Positions 1 through 8,505 of a stretch of DNA of 44,609 nucleotides are shown one piece after another. Under the pieces are notes generated by a model. That model worked only from the letters and a program-made list of their open reading frames with translations, was not told the origin of the DNA and made no database searches. The DNA comes from Streptosporangiales bacterium. GTDB lineage: Bacteria; Actinomycetota; Actinomycetes; Streptosporangiales; Streptosporangiaceae. A program made the translations under genes and the position numbers. Every line of letters begins with the position of its first letter. The first letter of the stretch is position 1. The stretch is taken from positions 1-44,609 of the forward strand of contig WHSL01000021.1 in NCBI GenBank assembly GCA_009380095.1, given 5' to 3'.

Positions 1-21
1 CCGCCCGCATGGGGTGGATTC

Positions 22-83
22 TGGCACGGCGCCCGGCGGACGGGCCCGCCTTCGCGGGCGATGGCACGGCGCCCGGCGAACGG
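22..83. repeat. Two-copy 22-bp direct repeat, 40-bp period
   Basis: Bases 22-43 and 62-83 carry the same 22-mer (beginning TGGCACGGCGCC) with one mismatch. The copies flank a small perfect hairpin at 44-59. They lie just downstream of the minus-strand ABC permease stop. The second copy starts beyond the stop codon, so the repeat is essentially intergenic. No function can be assigned; it may be a local duplication around a terminator. Confidence 0.6.
44..59 (-). terminator. Small GC hairpin after the ABC permease
   Basis: GCCCGC, a CTTC loop, then GCGGGC form a perfect 6-bp stem about 30 bases downstream of the permease stop. There is no T-tract, as is common in high-GC actinomycetes. It is a plausible but weak terminator for the minus-strand kinase-regulator-ABC group. 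Confidence 0.35.
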
Positions 84-87
84 ACCC

Positions 88-2646
88 TCACTCGTAGGCG
101 ATGGCGCGCAGCACGTCGACGCGGGCGGCGCGTACGGCGGGCCCGATCGCCGCGAGCAGGCCCGCGACCAGCGCCAGCGCCAGGAAGATGGCCAGCGAGT
201 TCCACGGCAGCGTGGGCTCCAGCCCGTCCTCGTGGAAGGCGACCACCGCGGCCGCGCCGAGCGCCGCCCCGCACGCCACGCCGAGCAGCGCCCCGAGCAC
301 GGCGATGATCACCGACTCCACCGTCACCATGTGCACCACCTGCCCGCGCCGCATGCCCACCGCGCGGACCAGCCCCAGCTCCCGGGTCCGTTCCAGGATG
401 GACAGCGCCAGCGTGTTCACGATGCCGAGCACGCCCACCACCACGGCGAGGCCGAGCAGCACGTACAGCAGCGTCACCACCTGGTTGATCAGCCCGGCCT
501 GCTGGTCCACGTACGCGGACTGGTCCACCACCGACACCTCGGGCTCATCCTTCAGCAGCGTCGCCACCCGGTCCCGGACGCCGGTGGCGTCGGCGCCGGA
601 GGCGAGCTGCAGGTACCCGAAGGTCGCGCGCGGGGTGCGGAACCCCTCGGCGGCCTTGCTCGGAAGGATCATCGAGACCGGCAGCGCGGGCGATTCGCCG
701 TACACGCCGACCACCCGGTAGTCGCGGGCCTTGCCGCGCTGGGTGGTCACCCGCAGCGCCGATCCGGGCCCCAGGTCGCGTTCGATGGCGTACGGCTCGG
801 AGACCACGACCTCGCCCGGCTGCAGTGCGCCGAGCCGGCCCCGTACGGCGGTCAGCTCCAGGACGGAGGAGAGGTCGCGCAGCTCCCCGGCCGCCGCCGG
901 CGTGGCGGACTCGCCGGCCTGAACCGCGTCCATGTGCAGGGCGGTGGCCCGGGCCACGCCGGGCAGCCGCCGCGCCTCCTCGATCACCTCCGGGTCGAAC
1001 GTGCCGGGCATCCGCCCGACGCCGCCGGAGATCACCAGCTCGGCGTTGAGCCCCTCACTGAGCCGTTCCTCCGTGGCGTCCCGGACCGAGGCGGCCAGCA
1101 CGCTGACGCCGGTGATCAACGCCGTGCCGATCATCAACGCCGCGGCGGTGACCGCCGTACGGCGCGGGCTGCGCGCCGCGTTGCGCTTGCCGAGGCGGCC
1201 GGGGACGGTCCGGGCGAATCCGGCGCCGATCAGCGCGACGGCGGGCCGCGCCAGCCGCGGGGCCAGCAGCGCCACCCCGACGAGCGCCACCAGAGTCCCG
1301 GCGAACAGGAACGTGAGCCGGGAGGGGATCGCCTCGGTCACCCCGCCCAGCACCCCCACCCCGCCGGTCAGCGTGAGCAGCACGCCCGCATACGTGATGC
1401 GGCCCAGCGGCCGCTCGGGCGCGGACGTCTGGCGCATGGCCGCCACCGGCGGGATCCGCGAGGCGCGGAGCGCGGGCAGCAGCGCGGCGAGCGCGGACAG
1501 CCCGATGCCGACGGCGTACGCGACCCACACCGCGGTCCCCGGCACGACGACGCCCGCGACGGGCATGTCCATCCCGGAGAAGCTCGCCATGGCCTGCTTG
1601 AGCAGCCAGCCCACGCCGATGCCCGCGCCGAGGCCGAGGGTGGCGGCGACCGCCCCGATGACCACGGACTCGGCGAGCACCGAACCGATCAGCTGCCGGC
1701 GGCCCGCGCCGAGGGCGCGCAGCAGCGCGAGCTCCTGGGTGCGCTGCGCGGTGAGGATGGAGAACGTGTTGAAGATCAGGAAGGCCCCGACGAACAGCGT
1801 GATGCCGGCGAAGCCGAGCAGGATGTCGCCGAGGGTGCCCATGAGGTCGGTCAGCGGAGCGGCCTGGGCCTTGGCGAACTCGTCCCCGGTCTGCACGACC
1901 CAGTCGCCGCCGAGCTCGGCCCGTACGGCGTCGCGCAGTTGCACCGGCGTCACGCCGGGAGCGGCGACCAGCTCCACGGCGCTGTAGGCGTCCTTCTCGC
2001 CGAGCATCAGCCGCTGCGCCATCGGCTCGGTGAACGCGACCTCGGTCTCGCCACCGACCGAGTCGCGGCCGCCGGTGACGCCGAAGATCCCGGCGACCGT
2101 GAAGGTCCGCTTGGGCTCCCGGGTGAGCACCTCGATCCGGTCGCCGACCTGGAAGTCTCCGGACTCGGCCAGCGAGGCGTTGATCGCCACCTCGTGGTCG
2201 GTACGCGGCCCGTGCCCCGTACGCAGCTCGCGCAGCTCGTCGTCGCTCCACGCGGAGCCGAACGGCGGCGGTCCGAGCGGGATGATGACCTTGCCGTCCG
2301 GCCCGACCGCCCGGGCGCCCTCCTGGATGACGACCGGGTCGGCGGACGCCACCCCCGGGACGTCCGCCGCCCGCTCGGCGACGTCGGCGGGCACCGGGCG
2401 GGCCACCGGCTCGCCTCCCGTACCGCCGTCGTCGTCGCCCTGGCCCTGCCGCACCGTGTACGGCCCGGAGACGCGCACGTCGAGGTGCGTCGCCGAGTTC
2501 GCGAACAGCAGGTCGAAGGAGCGGCTCACGGTCTCGGTGAGCACCAGCGCGCCGGAGGCCGCCATCACGCCGAAGACCACCGCGAGGCCGGAGAGCACCA
2601 GGCGGAGCCGGCGCGCGAGCAGGCCGCGAATCGTGGCGCGGAACAT
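88..2646 (-). CDS. MacB/FtsX-type ABC transporter permease
   Basis: About 852 residues. This is the membrane subunit of a type VII (MacB/LolCDE-like) exporter or mechanotransmission ABC system. An N-terminal membrane helix (residues about 10-35) is followed by a large extracytoplasmic MacB-PCD-like domain (about 40-250). A first FtsX block has helices near 280-400, a second extracellular domain spans about 510-690, and a C-terminal FtsX block has three helices. This duplicated FtsX layout is typical of actinobacterial single-gene permeases. The ATG at 2646 overlaps the ATPase stop as TGATG, with GGAGG a few bases upstream. A GTG at 2649 is an alternative start. The gene is translationally coupled to the ATPase and sits beside a two-component system. 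The substrate is unknown; antimicrobial peptides or lipids are typical of the family. Confidence 0.93.
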   Translation of the reverse strand: MFRATIRGLLARRLRLVLSGLAVVFGVMAASGALVLTETVSRSFDLLFANSATHLDVRVSGPYTVRQGQGDDDGGTGGEPVARPVPADVAERAADVPGVASADPVVIQEGARAVGPDGKVIIPLGPPPFGSAWSDDELRELRTGHGPRTDHEVAINASLAESGDFQVGDRIEVLTREPKRTFTVAGIFGVTGGRDSVGGETEVAFTEPMAQRLMLGEKDAYSAVELVAAPGVTPVQLRDAVRAELGGDWVVQTGDEFAKAQAAPLTDLMGTLGDILLGFAGITLFVGAFLIFNTFSILTAQRTQELALLRALGAGRRQLIGSVLAESVVIGAVAATLGLGAGIGVGWLLKQAMASFSGMDMPVAGVVVPGTAVWVAYAVGIGLSALAALLPALRASRIPPVAAMRQTSAPERPLGRITYAGVLLTLTGGVGVLGGVTEAIPSRLTFLFAGTLVALVGVALLAPRLARPAVALIGAGFARTVPGRLGKRNAARSPRRTAVTAAALMIGTALITGVSVLAASVRDATEERLSEGLNAELVISGGVGRMPGTFDPEVIEEARRLPGVARATALHMDAVQAGESATPAAAGELRDLSSVLELTAVRGRLGALQPGEVVVSEPYAIERDLGPGSALRVTTQRGKARDYRVVGVYGESPALPVSMILPSKAAEGFRTPRATFGYLQLASGADATGVRDRVATLLKDEPEVSVVDQSAYVDQQAGLINQVVTLLYVLLGLAVVVGVLGIVNTLALSILERTRELGLVRAVGMRRGQVVHMVTVESVIIAVLGALLGVACGAALGAAAVVAFHEDGLEPTLPWNSLAIFLALALVAGLLAAIGPAVRAARVDVLRAIAYE

Positions 2647-3395
2647 CACGCCTCCAGGTGCTTCATGCGCTCGAGTACGGACTCGGCCGTGGGCGAGGGC
2701 AGCTCCGCCACCACCCGGCCGTCCGCGAGGAACACCACGTGGTCGGCGTGGCCGGCCGCGCCGGGATCGTGGGTGACCATCACCACGGTCTGGCCGAAGC
2801 GGTCGGCGGCGTCGCGGAGCAGGCCGAGCACCTCGGCGCCGGAGCGGGAGTCGAGGTTGCCGGTGGGTTCGTCGGCGAAGATCACGTCGGGCCGGGCGGC
2901 GAGCGCCCGTGCGCAGGCGACGCGCTGCTGCTGACCGCCGGAGAGCTCCGAGGGGCGGTGCTTCAGCCGGTCGCCGAGCCCCACCGACTCGATCACCTCG
3001 TCCAGCCAGGCCTTGTCCGGCTTGCGGCCCGCGATCGCCGCGGGGAGCGTGATGTTCTCCAGCGCGTTGAGCGTGGGGACGAGGTTGAACTGCTGGAACA
3101 CGAATCCCACCCGGTCCCGGCGGAGTCGGGTGAGGCCCCTGTCGTCGAGCCGGTCGACGCGGAGGTCGCCGATCCAGACCTCGCCGGCGGTGATCCGGTC
3201 GAGGCCGGCGAGGCAGTGCATCAGGGTGGATTTGCCGGATCCGGATGGGCCCATGATGGCGAGGAAGGTGCCGCGGGGGACATCGAGGTCCACCCCGGCC
3301 AGGGCCTCCACGCGTGTGGCGGCGTCATCGCCGAACACCTTGTGCACCGCCACGGCCCGCACGGCGGTGGTGGTCTTGACCGTGGTCGTCGTCAT
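2646..3395 (-). CDS. ABC transporter ATP-binding protein (MacB/LolD type)
   Basis: 249 residues, the usual length for a stand-alone LolD/MacB-type ATPase. Visible motifs are Walker A GPSGSGKST (about residue 50), Q-loop FVFQQFNL, signature LSGGQQQR, Walker B VIFADEPTGNLD and switch histidine MVTHD. The TGNLD extension after Walker B is characteristic of the MacB/LolD subfamily. It powers the adjacent FtsX-type permease, with which it overlaps. It lies 159 bp downstream of the response regulator in the same orientation, so regulator and transporter may form one regulon or a longer operon. Confidence 0.95.
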   Translation of the reverse strand: MTTTTVKTTTAVRAVAVHKVFGDDAATRVEALAGVDLDVPRGTFLAIMGPSGSGKSTLMHCLAGLDRITAGEVWIGDLRVDRLDDRGLTRLRRDRVGFVFQQFNLVPTLNALENITLPAAIAGRKPDKAWLDEVIESVGLGDRLKHRPSELSGGQQQRVACARALAARPDVIFADEPTGNLDSRSGAEVLGLLRDAADRFGQTVVMVTHDPGAAGHADHVVFLADGRVVAELPSPTAESVLERMKHLEA

Positions 3396-3554
3396 GCGTT
3401 CCAGCTTCCCGGGCGTCGCGGACGAAGTCGTCCGTCCACGGGCGCATCCCTGTCTACGTCCTGTCGCGTAGGGGCTCCCCCGTGGGGCGTAGGTGCCCGA
3501 GTTTCCGTGTCGCGGCCGGGGGGCGCTGCGCCGGTGGTTGCCGATGCGTGGGGG

Positions 3555-4211
3555 TTAGTTCTTGGCTAGGCCGTGTTGGAAGGCGAAGACGACCAGTTGG
3601 GCGCGGTCGCGGGCGTGGAGTTTGACCATGGCGCGGCTGACGTGGGTGCGGGCTGTGGCGGGGCTGACCACCAGACGGCCGGCGATCTCCTCGTTGGTGA
3701 GGCCTTCGGCGACCAGGCCCACGACCTCGCGTTCGCGTTCGGTGAGGGAGGCGAGGCCGGGGTGTGGGGCGGTGGAGCGCTGGGGGCGGCCGGCGAAACG
3801 TTGGATCACGCGGCGGGTGACGGTGGGTGAGAGGAGGGACTCGCCGTCGGCCACGACGCGGATCGCCCTCAGCAGCTCGACGGGTTCGGTGTCCTTGATC
3901 AGGAAGCCGCTGGCGCCGGCGCCGAGTGCGTCGAAGACGTACTCGTCCAGCTCGAACGTGGTGAGCACGATGACCTTGGTGCCGGAGAGGGCCTCGTCCT
4001 TGGTGAGCTCGCGGAGGGCCTCGATGCCGTCCATCTCCGGCATTCGGATGTCCATCAGCGCCACGTCGGGGCGGGTGCGGCGGATCTCGCGTAGTGCCTC
4101 GCGTCCGTCGGCGGCCTCGCCGACCAGCTCCAGGTCGTCCTCCGTTTCCAGGAGGACCTTTAGACCGTAGCGGACGAGCGCTTGGTCGTCGGCGACGAGC
4201 ACGCGGATCAC
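3555..4211 (-). CDS. NarL/LuxR-family response regulator
   Basis: 218 residues from a GTG at 4211 that overlaps the upstream kinase stop as GTGA. The receiver domain has the acidic pair D8-D9, the phospho-acceptor D54 in ALMDIRMPEMDG, T84 and K106 (FLIKD). A LuxR-type helix-turn-helix lies near residues 150-210, with the motif LTEREREVVGLVAEGLTNEEIA. The open frame extends much further upstream, but that part is shadow coding over the kinase. The overlap and the start of the receiver fold fix the start. It probably controls the downstream ABC transporter genes. Confidence 0.95.
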   Translation of the reverse strand: MIRVLVADDQALVRYGLKVLLETEDDLELVGEAADGREALREIRRTRPDVALMDIRMPEMDGIEALRELTKDEALSGTKVIVLTTFELDEYVFDALGAGASGFLIKDTEPVELLRAIRVVADGESLLSPTVTRRVIQRFAGRPQRSTAPHPGLASLTEREREVVGLVAEGLTNEEIAGRLVVSPATARTHVSRAMVKLHARDRAQLVVFAFQHGLAKN

Positions 4212-5479
4212 GGCGTCTCCTTGAAGGACTGCGCCTCCCCGAACGGCAGGCGGGCACGGACGGCGAACCCACCGGCGGGGCGCGGGCCCGCCTCCAGTGT
4301 GCCCCCCACCGCGGCCGCACGCTCGCGCATTCCGGTCAGGCCGTGTCCGCCGCCGCTGATCGTGTCGCCCAGCCGCGCCTGCCCGTCGTCGGTGACCTCG
4401 ACCGCCACCGCGCCCGGCTCGTACGTGACCCGTACGCCCGCCGTGGCCGGTCCGGCGTGCTTGAGCACGTTGGTCAGCGACTCCTGCACGATCCGGTACG
4501 CGGCCAGGTCCACCGCCGCGGGCACCTCGGGCCGGTCGCCGACCACGGTGATCGACACCTGCAGGCCACTGGCGGCCATGGCCTCGCCGAGCGCGTCCAG
4601 CCGGTGCAGTCCGGGCGGCGGCCGGCGGGGCGCCTCCTCGGAGCCGCCCTCCCCGTCCTGGGAGCGGAACACCGCCAGCGTGCCGCGGAGCTCCTCCAGC
4701 GAGTCCTTGCTGGCCGCCTTGATCGCCTCGAGCGCGACCCGGGCCTGCTCGGGGCGGCGGTCGAGCACGTGCAGCGCCACCCCGGCCTGCATGTTGATCA
4801 CGGCGAGCCCGTGCCCGACCACGTCGTGCACCTCGCGGGCCACGGTGAGGCGCTCCTCGTACGCGCGCCGCCGCTGCTCGTCCTCGTACCGCTCCCGGAC
4901 CGACCAGCGGCGGGTACGGACCAGCATGCCGACCGCGCCGCAGGCCACCAGCGAGATCCCCAGCCCGGCCGCGCCGCTGAGTTGGGCGAGCACTCCGCCG
5001 GCGTCGGAGCGCGTCACCCCGGCGACGACGAGTAGCACGAACACCCCGATCGTGGCCCCGCCGGCACGGCGCACCGGCAGCGTGCTGTGCGCGGTGTACG
5101 TGGCCACGGCGACGGTGAACAGAATGGGCCCGTACGCGTAGCCGAGCGCCAGGTAGATCGCGGTGGCGCCGCCGGTCACCAGCAGCGTGGCCAGCGGGCG
5201 GGTGCGCCGGAGCGCCAGCGCGATGACCGTCGTGAGCAGCAGCACTACGCCGATCCCGTCGAGCGGCGTGACGCCGGGGGCGATCGCGTCCGTCCACGAG
5301 CCGGGGCCCCACGGGCCGCCGGGCCCGCCGGGGCCGTGGCCCTCCCACTCCTGGCCCTGCCCGGGGCCGGGCGAGTACTGCGCGGCGAACGAGCCGAACA
5401 GCACGAGCGGCGTCACGAACAGCGCGAACAGCGCGTCCATCAGCAGCGTGCGGCGCGGTGACCGGCGAGAGTTGTTCAC
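4208..5479 (-). CDS. DesK/NarX-type sensor histidine kinase
   Basis: 423 residues. Five or six N-terminal membrane helices span about residues 12-188. They are interrupted by a Gly/Pro-rich extracytoplasmic loop at about 35-62. The HisKA_3 dimerisation domain has phospho-acceptor H218 in AREVHDVVGHGLAV. The C-terminal HATPase domain shows an N-box near TNVLKHAG and a G-box GGGHGLTGMRERA. It overlaps the downstream response regulator by 4 bp, so the two are a cognate pair. There is no recognisable ligand domain, so sensing is probably intramembrane. Proximity to the ABC genes suggests envelope-stress or antibiotic sensing, as an inference. Confidence 0.94.
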   Translation of the reverse strand: MNNSRRSPRRTLLMDALFALFVTPLVLFGSFAAQYSPGPGQGQEWEGHGPGGPGGPWGPGSWTDAIAPGVTPLDGIGVVLLLTTVIALALRRTRPLATLLVTGGATAIYLALGYAYGPILFTVAVATYTAHSTLPVRRAGGATIGVFVLLVVAGVTRSDAGGVLAQLSGAAGLGISLVACGAVGMLVRTRRWSVRERYEDEQRRRAYEERLTVAREVHDVVGHGLAVINMQAGVALHVLDRRPEQARVALEAIKAASKDSLEELRGTLAVFRSQDGEGGSEEAPRRPPPGLHRLDALGEAMAASGLQVSITVVGDRPEVPAAVDLAAYRIVQESLTNVLKHAGPATAGVRVTYEPGAVAVEVTDDGQARLGDTISGGGHGLTGMRERAAAVGGTLEAGPRPAGGFAVRARLPFGEAQSFKETP

Positions 5480-5612
5480 GCCTGAACCCTAGGCCGGGCG
5501 TTCACCGGCGGGCATCCGGCGAGACGCGTATCCCGGCATGCGCCCGCTGACGTACGGCAGGTGTCGCAGCTCGGCGGATTCCCGGGTACGCGCGGACGGC
5601 GATTCTCGTGAC

Positions 5613-6191
5613 ATGGAAGCGACAGCGAGAACCTCAGGGCGCCGGATGCCCCGGTACGCCCGCCGGGTGATGCTCACGGCACACGTGGTGGGCTCGGTCG
5701 GCTGGCTCGGCGCCGCGTACGTGAACCTGATGCTCGTCGTCACCGCACTCGTCACCGCCGACGTGCGGCTGCGCGACGCCGCCTACCTCGTGATGGGCGT
5801 GCTCGACCCCCTGGCGCTGATCCCGCTCGGGCTGGTGGCGCTGATCACCGGCGTGGTGCTGGGGCTGGGCACCCGGTATGGCCTGTTCCGGTACTACTGG
5901 GTCACGGCCAAGCTGGTGGCCGCCGTGGTGCTGCTGGTGGTGCCGTTCTTCGCCCGCATGCCGAGCGTGCGGGAGGCCGTCGCGGTCGTCACCGCCGGCG
6001 GGGACCTCGGCCGGCTCGGGCACGACGTGCTGCCCCCGTCGATCGCGGCAACCGTGGTGCTCACGCTGGCCACGATCATCTCCGTGTACAAGCCGTGGGG
6101 TCCGATCCGGAAGCGGCGGCCCGCGCGGGTCAGCTCAGCCGATAGTCGGCGAGTCGCGGACGCCGCGTCCGCAGCCAGTACTCCCAGGTGA
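5613..6191 (+). CDS. Integral membrane protein, DUF2269-like
   Basis: About 192 residues from the ATG at 5613; an ATG at 5646 is also possible. Four hydrophobic segments are visible: VMLTAHVVGSVGWLG, a long central helix around LALIPLGLVALITGVVLGLG, LVAAVVLLVVPFF, and IAATVVLTLATIISVY near the C-terminus. The HxxGSxGWLG start of the first helix resembles the DUF2269/YndA-like membrane family. The last 62 bases overlap the 3' end of the convergent monooxygenase gene, which is unusual. Role unknown. Confidence 0.75.
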   Translation: MEATARTSGRRMPRYARRVMLTAHVVGSVGWLGAAYVNLMLVVTALVTADVRLRDAAYLVMGVLDPLALIPLGLVALITGVVLGLGTRYGLFRYYWVTAKLVAAVVLLVVPFFARMPSVREAVAVVTAGGDLGRLGHDVLPPSIAATVVLTLATIISVYKPWGPIRKRRPARVSSADSRRVADAASAASTPR

Positions 6192-7620
6192 AACCGGGCC
6201 AGATGGTCCGGTTCACCCCCTTCTCATCGAGATACCAGCTCGTGCAGCCGCCCTCGTTCCACACCAGCTTCCCCAGCCGCCGCTGCAGCCGGTCGATGAA
6301 GTCGCGCTGGGCCTCGGGCCGTACGTCCAGCGTGTCGGCGCCGGCCCGCTGCAGCAGGCGGAGGCACTTGAGCACGTACTCCACCTGCGACTCGATCATG
6401 AAGACGACCGAGTTGTGGCCGAGCCCGGTGTTCGGGCCGAGCAGCATGAAGAAGTTCGGGAAGCCGGAGATCGTGATGCCGAGGTAGGCCTCGATGCCGT
6501 CCCGCCAGGCGTCCTGGATCTTCAGGCCCTGGCGGCCCACGATGTGCTGCTCGTGCAGCGCGTCGGTGACCTTGAAGCCGGTGCCGTAGATGATCGCGTC
6601 GACCTCGTGCTCGGTGCCGTCGGCGGTGACCACCGAGTGTTCCCGGATCTCCCGGATGCCGTCCGTGACGAGGTCGACGTTGTCCTTGGTCAGCGCGGGA
6701 TAGTAGTCGCTGGAGATGAGGATCCGCTTGCACCCGATGGTGTAGTCGGGGGTGACCTTGCGGCGCAGCTCCTCATCCGGGATCTGCCGTTCGAGGTGCC
6801 GCCGGGCGAGGATCTCGTGCGGCTTCATCAGCTTGGGGTCGATGGTGAAGCCGAGCGCCCGGCTCTCCAGCAGCCAGTAGATGGAGTCGCGGAAGCCGCG
6901 CGCGGCGCCGGGCACCTTGCGGAAGCCGGTCCGCACCCGTTCCGGGATCTCCACGTCCGGCTTGGGGTGGATCCACGGCGGGGTGCGCTGGAAGACCGTG
7001 ACCCGGCCGGCCGTCTTGGCGATCTGCGGGATGAACTGGATCGCGCTGGCGCCGGTGCCGATCACGGCGACCCGCTTGCCGGTCAGGTCGTAGGAGTGGT
7101 CCCACTCGGCGGAGTGGAAGGCCGTGCCATGGAAGCGCTCGCCGCCCGGGATGTCCGGGAAGGAGGGGACGTGCAGGGCGCCGATGCCGGACACCACGGC
7201 GCGGGTGACGAAGTGCTCGCCGTCGCCGGTGCCGATGTGCCAGCGGGCGGTGTCGTCGTCGTACTCCAGGGAGTCCACCTGCCGGCCGAAGCGGAGGTGG
7301 CCGCGTACGCCGTACTTGCCGGCGCAGCGCTCGAGGTAGTCCCAGATCTCCTGCTGGGGCGCGAACATCCGGGACCAGTCGGGGTTGAGCTCGAAGGAGT
7401 AGGAGTACATGTGCGAGGGGACGTCGCACGCGCAGCCGGGGTAGGTGTTGTCCCGCCAGGTGCCGCCGAGGGCGTCGTTCTTCTCCAGGATCACGAAGTC
7501 GTCGAAGCCCGACTGCTTCAGCCTGATGGCCATGCACAGGCCGGCGAAGCCGGAGCCGATGATCGTGATGGCGGGGGTCTCGGTGACCGTCGGCCCCGCA
7601 CTTGTGGACACAGTGCTCAT
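6130..7620 (-). CDS. Flavin-containing monooxygenase, Baeyer-Villiger type
   Basis: 496 residues, typical for type I Baeyer-Villiger monooxygenases. The FAD-binding motif GSGFAGLCMAIRL is near residue 22. The BVMO fingerprint FHGTAFHSAEWD (FxGxxxHxxxW) is near residue 160. It is followed by the NADPH-binding motif GTGASAIQFIPQI. Such enzymes convert ketones to esters or lactones, or oxidise heteroatoms, using NADPH and O2. The divergent TetR gene at 7731 and the tandem operator between them suggest substrate-induced derepression. The C-terminal codons overlap the convergent membrane-protein gene. The substrate is not predictable from the sequence. Confidence 0.93.
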   Translation of the reverse strand: MSTVSTSAGPTVTETPAITIIGSGFAGLCMAIRLKQSGFDDFVILEKNDALGGTWRDNTYPGCACDVPSHMYSYSFELNPDWSRMFAPQQEIWDYLERCAGKYGVRGHLRFGRQVDSLEYDDDTARWHIGTGDGEHFVTRAVVSGIGALHVPSFPDIPGGERFHGTAFHSAEWDHSYDLTGKRVAVIGTGASAIQFIPQIAKTAGRVTVFQRTPPWIHPKPDVEIPERVRTGFRKVPGAARGFRDSIYWLLESRALGFTIDPKLMKPHEILARRHLERQIPDEELRRKVTPDYTIGCKRILISSDYYPALTKDNVDLVTDGIREIREHSVVTADGTEHEVDAIIYGTGFKVTDALHEQHIVGRQGLKIQDAWRDGIEAYLGITISGFPNFFMLLGPNTGLGHNSVVFMIESQVEYVLKCLRLLQRAGADTLDVRPEAQRDFIDRLQRRLGKLVWNEGGCTSWYLDEKGVNRTIWPGFTWEYWLRTRRPRLADYRLS

Positions 7621-7654
7621 GGAGTCTCCCGGCGTTGCGATGCGATCTACTCGC

Positions 7655-7687
7655 GGTAACCTACCATCAGTAAGTTACCAGCGGTAG
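7655..7687. promoter_or_regulatory. Tandem TetR-type operator between monooxygenase and regulator
   Basis: Two adjacent 13-mers of the form YTACCNNCRGTAR lie at 7661-7673 (CTACCATCAGTAA) and 7675-7687 (TTACCAGCGGTAG). Each is an imperfect palindrome with arms resembling TTACC/GGTAA. A larger symmetric frame, GGTAAC-13-GTTACC, spans 7655-7679. The site lies 35 bp upstream of the monooxygenase ATG and 43 bp upstream of the TetR GTG. This fits a shared operator repressing both genes. Confidence 0.7.
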
Positions 7688-7730
7688 GGTTCGCCGCTAG
7701 GCTGGTCCGCGGAGACGAGGGAGGTGTGCG

Positions 7731-8336
7731 GTGGCACGGCAGCGGATGTCACGCGCCGAGCGCGAACGCCAGATGCTGGCCGTCGCCGAGGAGGTCTTCG
7801 CCGAGCGCGGCTACCACGCCGCCTCGATGGACGAGATCGCCGAGCGGGTCGGCGTCTCCAAGCCGATGCTGTACGAGTACTTCGGCTCCAAGGACGGGCT
7901 GATGCGCGCCTGCACCGACCGGCTCAAGTCGGAGCTGCTGGACGCCACCCGCACCGCGGTGGAGAAGGCGGACGGCCCGGAGGACGGGCTGCGCCGCGGC
8001 CTCGTCGCCTACTTCGCGTTCAGCGAGAGGCACGCCAAGGCCTGGGAGATGCTGGTCAGCGAGGGCGCCGCGCTGCGCGAGCTGTCCACCGAGGCCGAGG
8101 CCACCCGCATGCAGCAGTCGGACTTCATCGCCGTCGCGCTCGCCGCCAACGCCCCGCAGGCCGAGCCGGAGCGGCTTGACGCGTACGCGGCGATCCTCGT
8201 CGGGGCCTGTGAGCGGCTCACGCTCTGGCGGCGCCGGCACCCCGACGTCACCGCCGAGCAGGCCGCGGAGTACGTGATGGACGTCATCTGGACCGGGTTC
8301 GCCACCGCCGTACCCGAAAAGCCGACCACGATCTGA
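7731..8336 (+). CDS. TetR-family transcriptional regulator
   Basis: 201 residues from a GTG preceded by GGGAGG. The N-terminal TetR helix-turn-helix is clear, with AERGYHAASMDEIAERVGVSKPML near residues 24-47 followed by YEYFGSKDGLM. The C-terminal half is a ligand-binding helical bundle of normal length. It is divergent from the monooxygenase with a tandem palindromic operator between the two genes. It is probably an autoregulated local repressor of that enzyme, responding to its substrate or product. Confidence 0.93.
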   Translation: MARQRMSRAERERQMLAVAEEVFAERGYHAASMDEIAERVGVSKPMLYEYFGSKDGLMRACTDRLKSELLDATRTAVEKADGPEDGLRRGLVAYFAFSERHAKAWEMLVSEGAALRELSTEAEATRMQQSDFIAVALAANAPQAEPERLDAYAAILVGACERLTLWRRRHPDVTAEQAAEYVMDVIWTGFATAVPEKPTTI

Positions 8337-8505
8337 CCGCATCCAGCCCGCCCGTGGCTCGTCCGATAACCACCCGAAGTCTCTGGTCCGGTTAGGCTGA
8401 ATCTGATTCGTCCCGCTCACGGGGGCGGTCGTCACCACCTAAGGTGCCGGAGACGGGGTCGGACCGGCACCGGCGGGCCCCGCGGTCCCGCCGTCGGAAC
8501 GGAGA

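Noticed and set aside
61-2934. Very long plus-strand open frame (957 codons) opposite the ABC permease and ATPase
   Set aside because: Composition is dominated by Arg, His, Gly, Asp and Gln, typical of an antisense shadow in GC-rich DNA. The minus strand has clear ABC motifs across the same bases.
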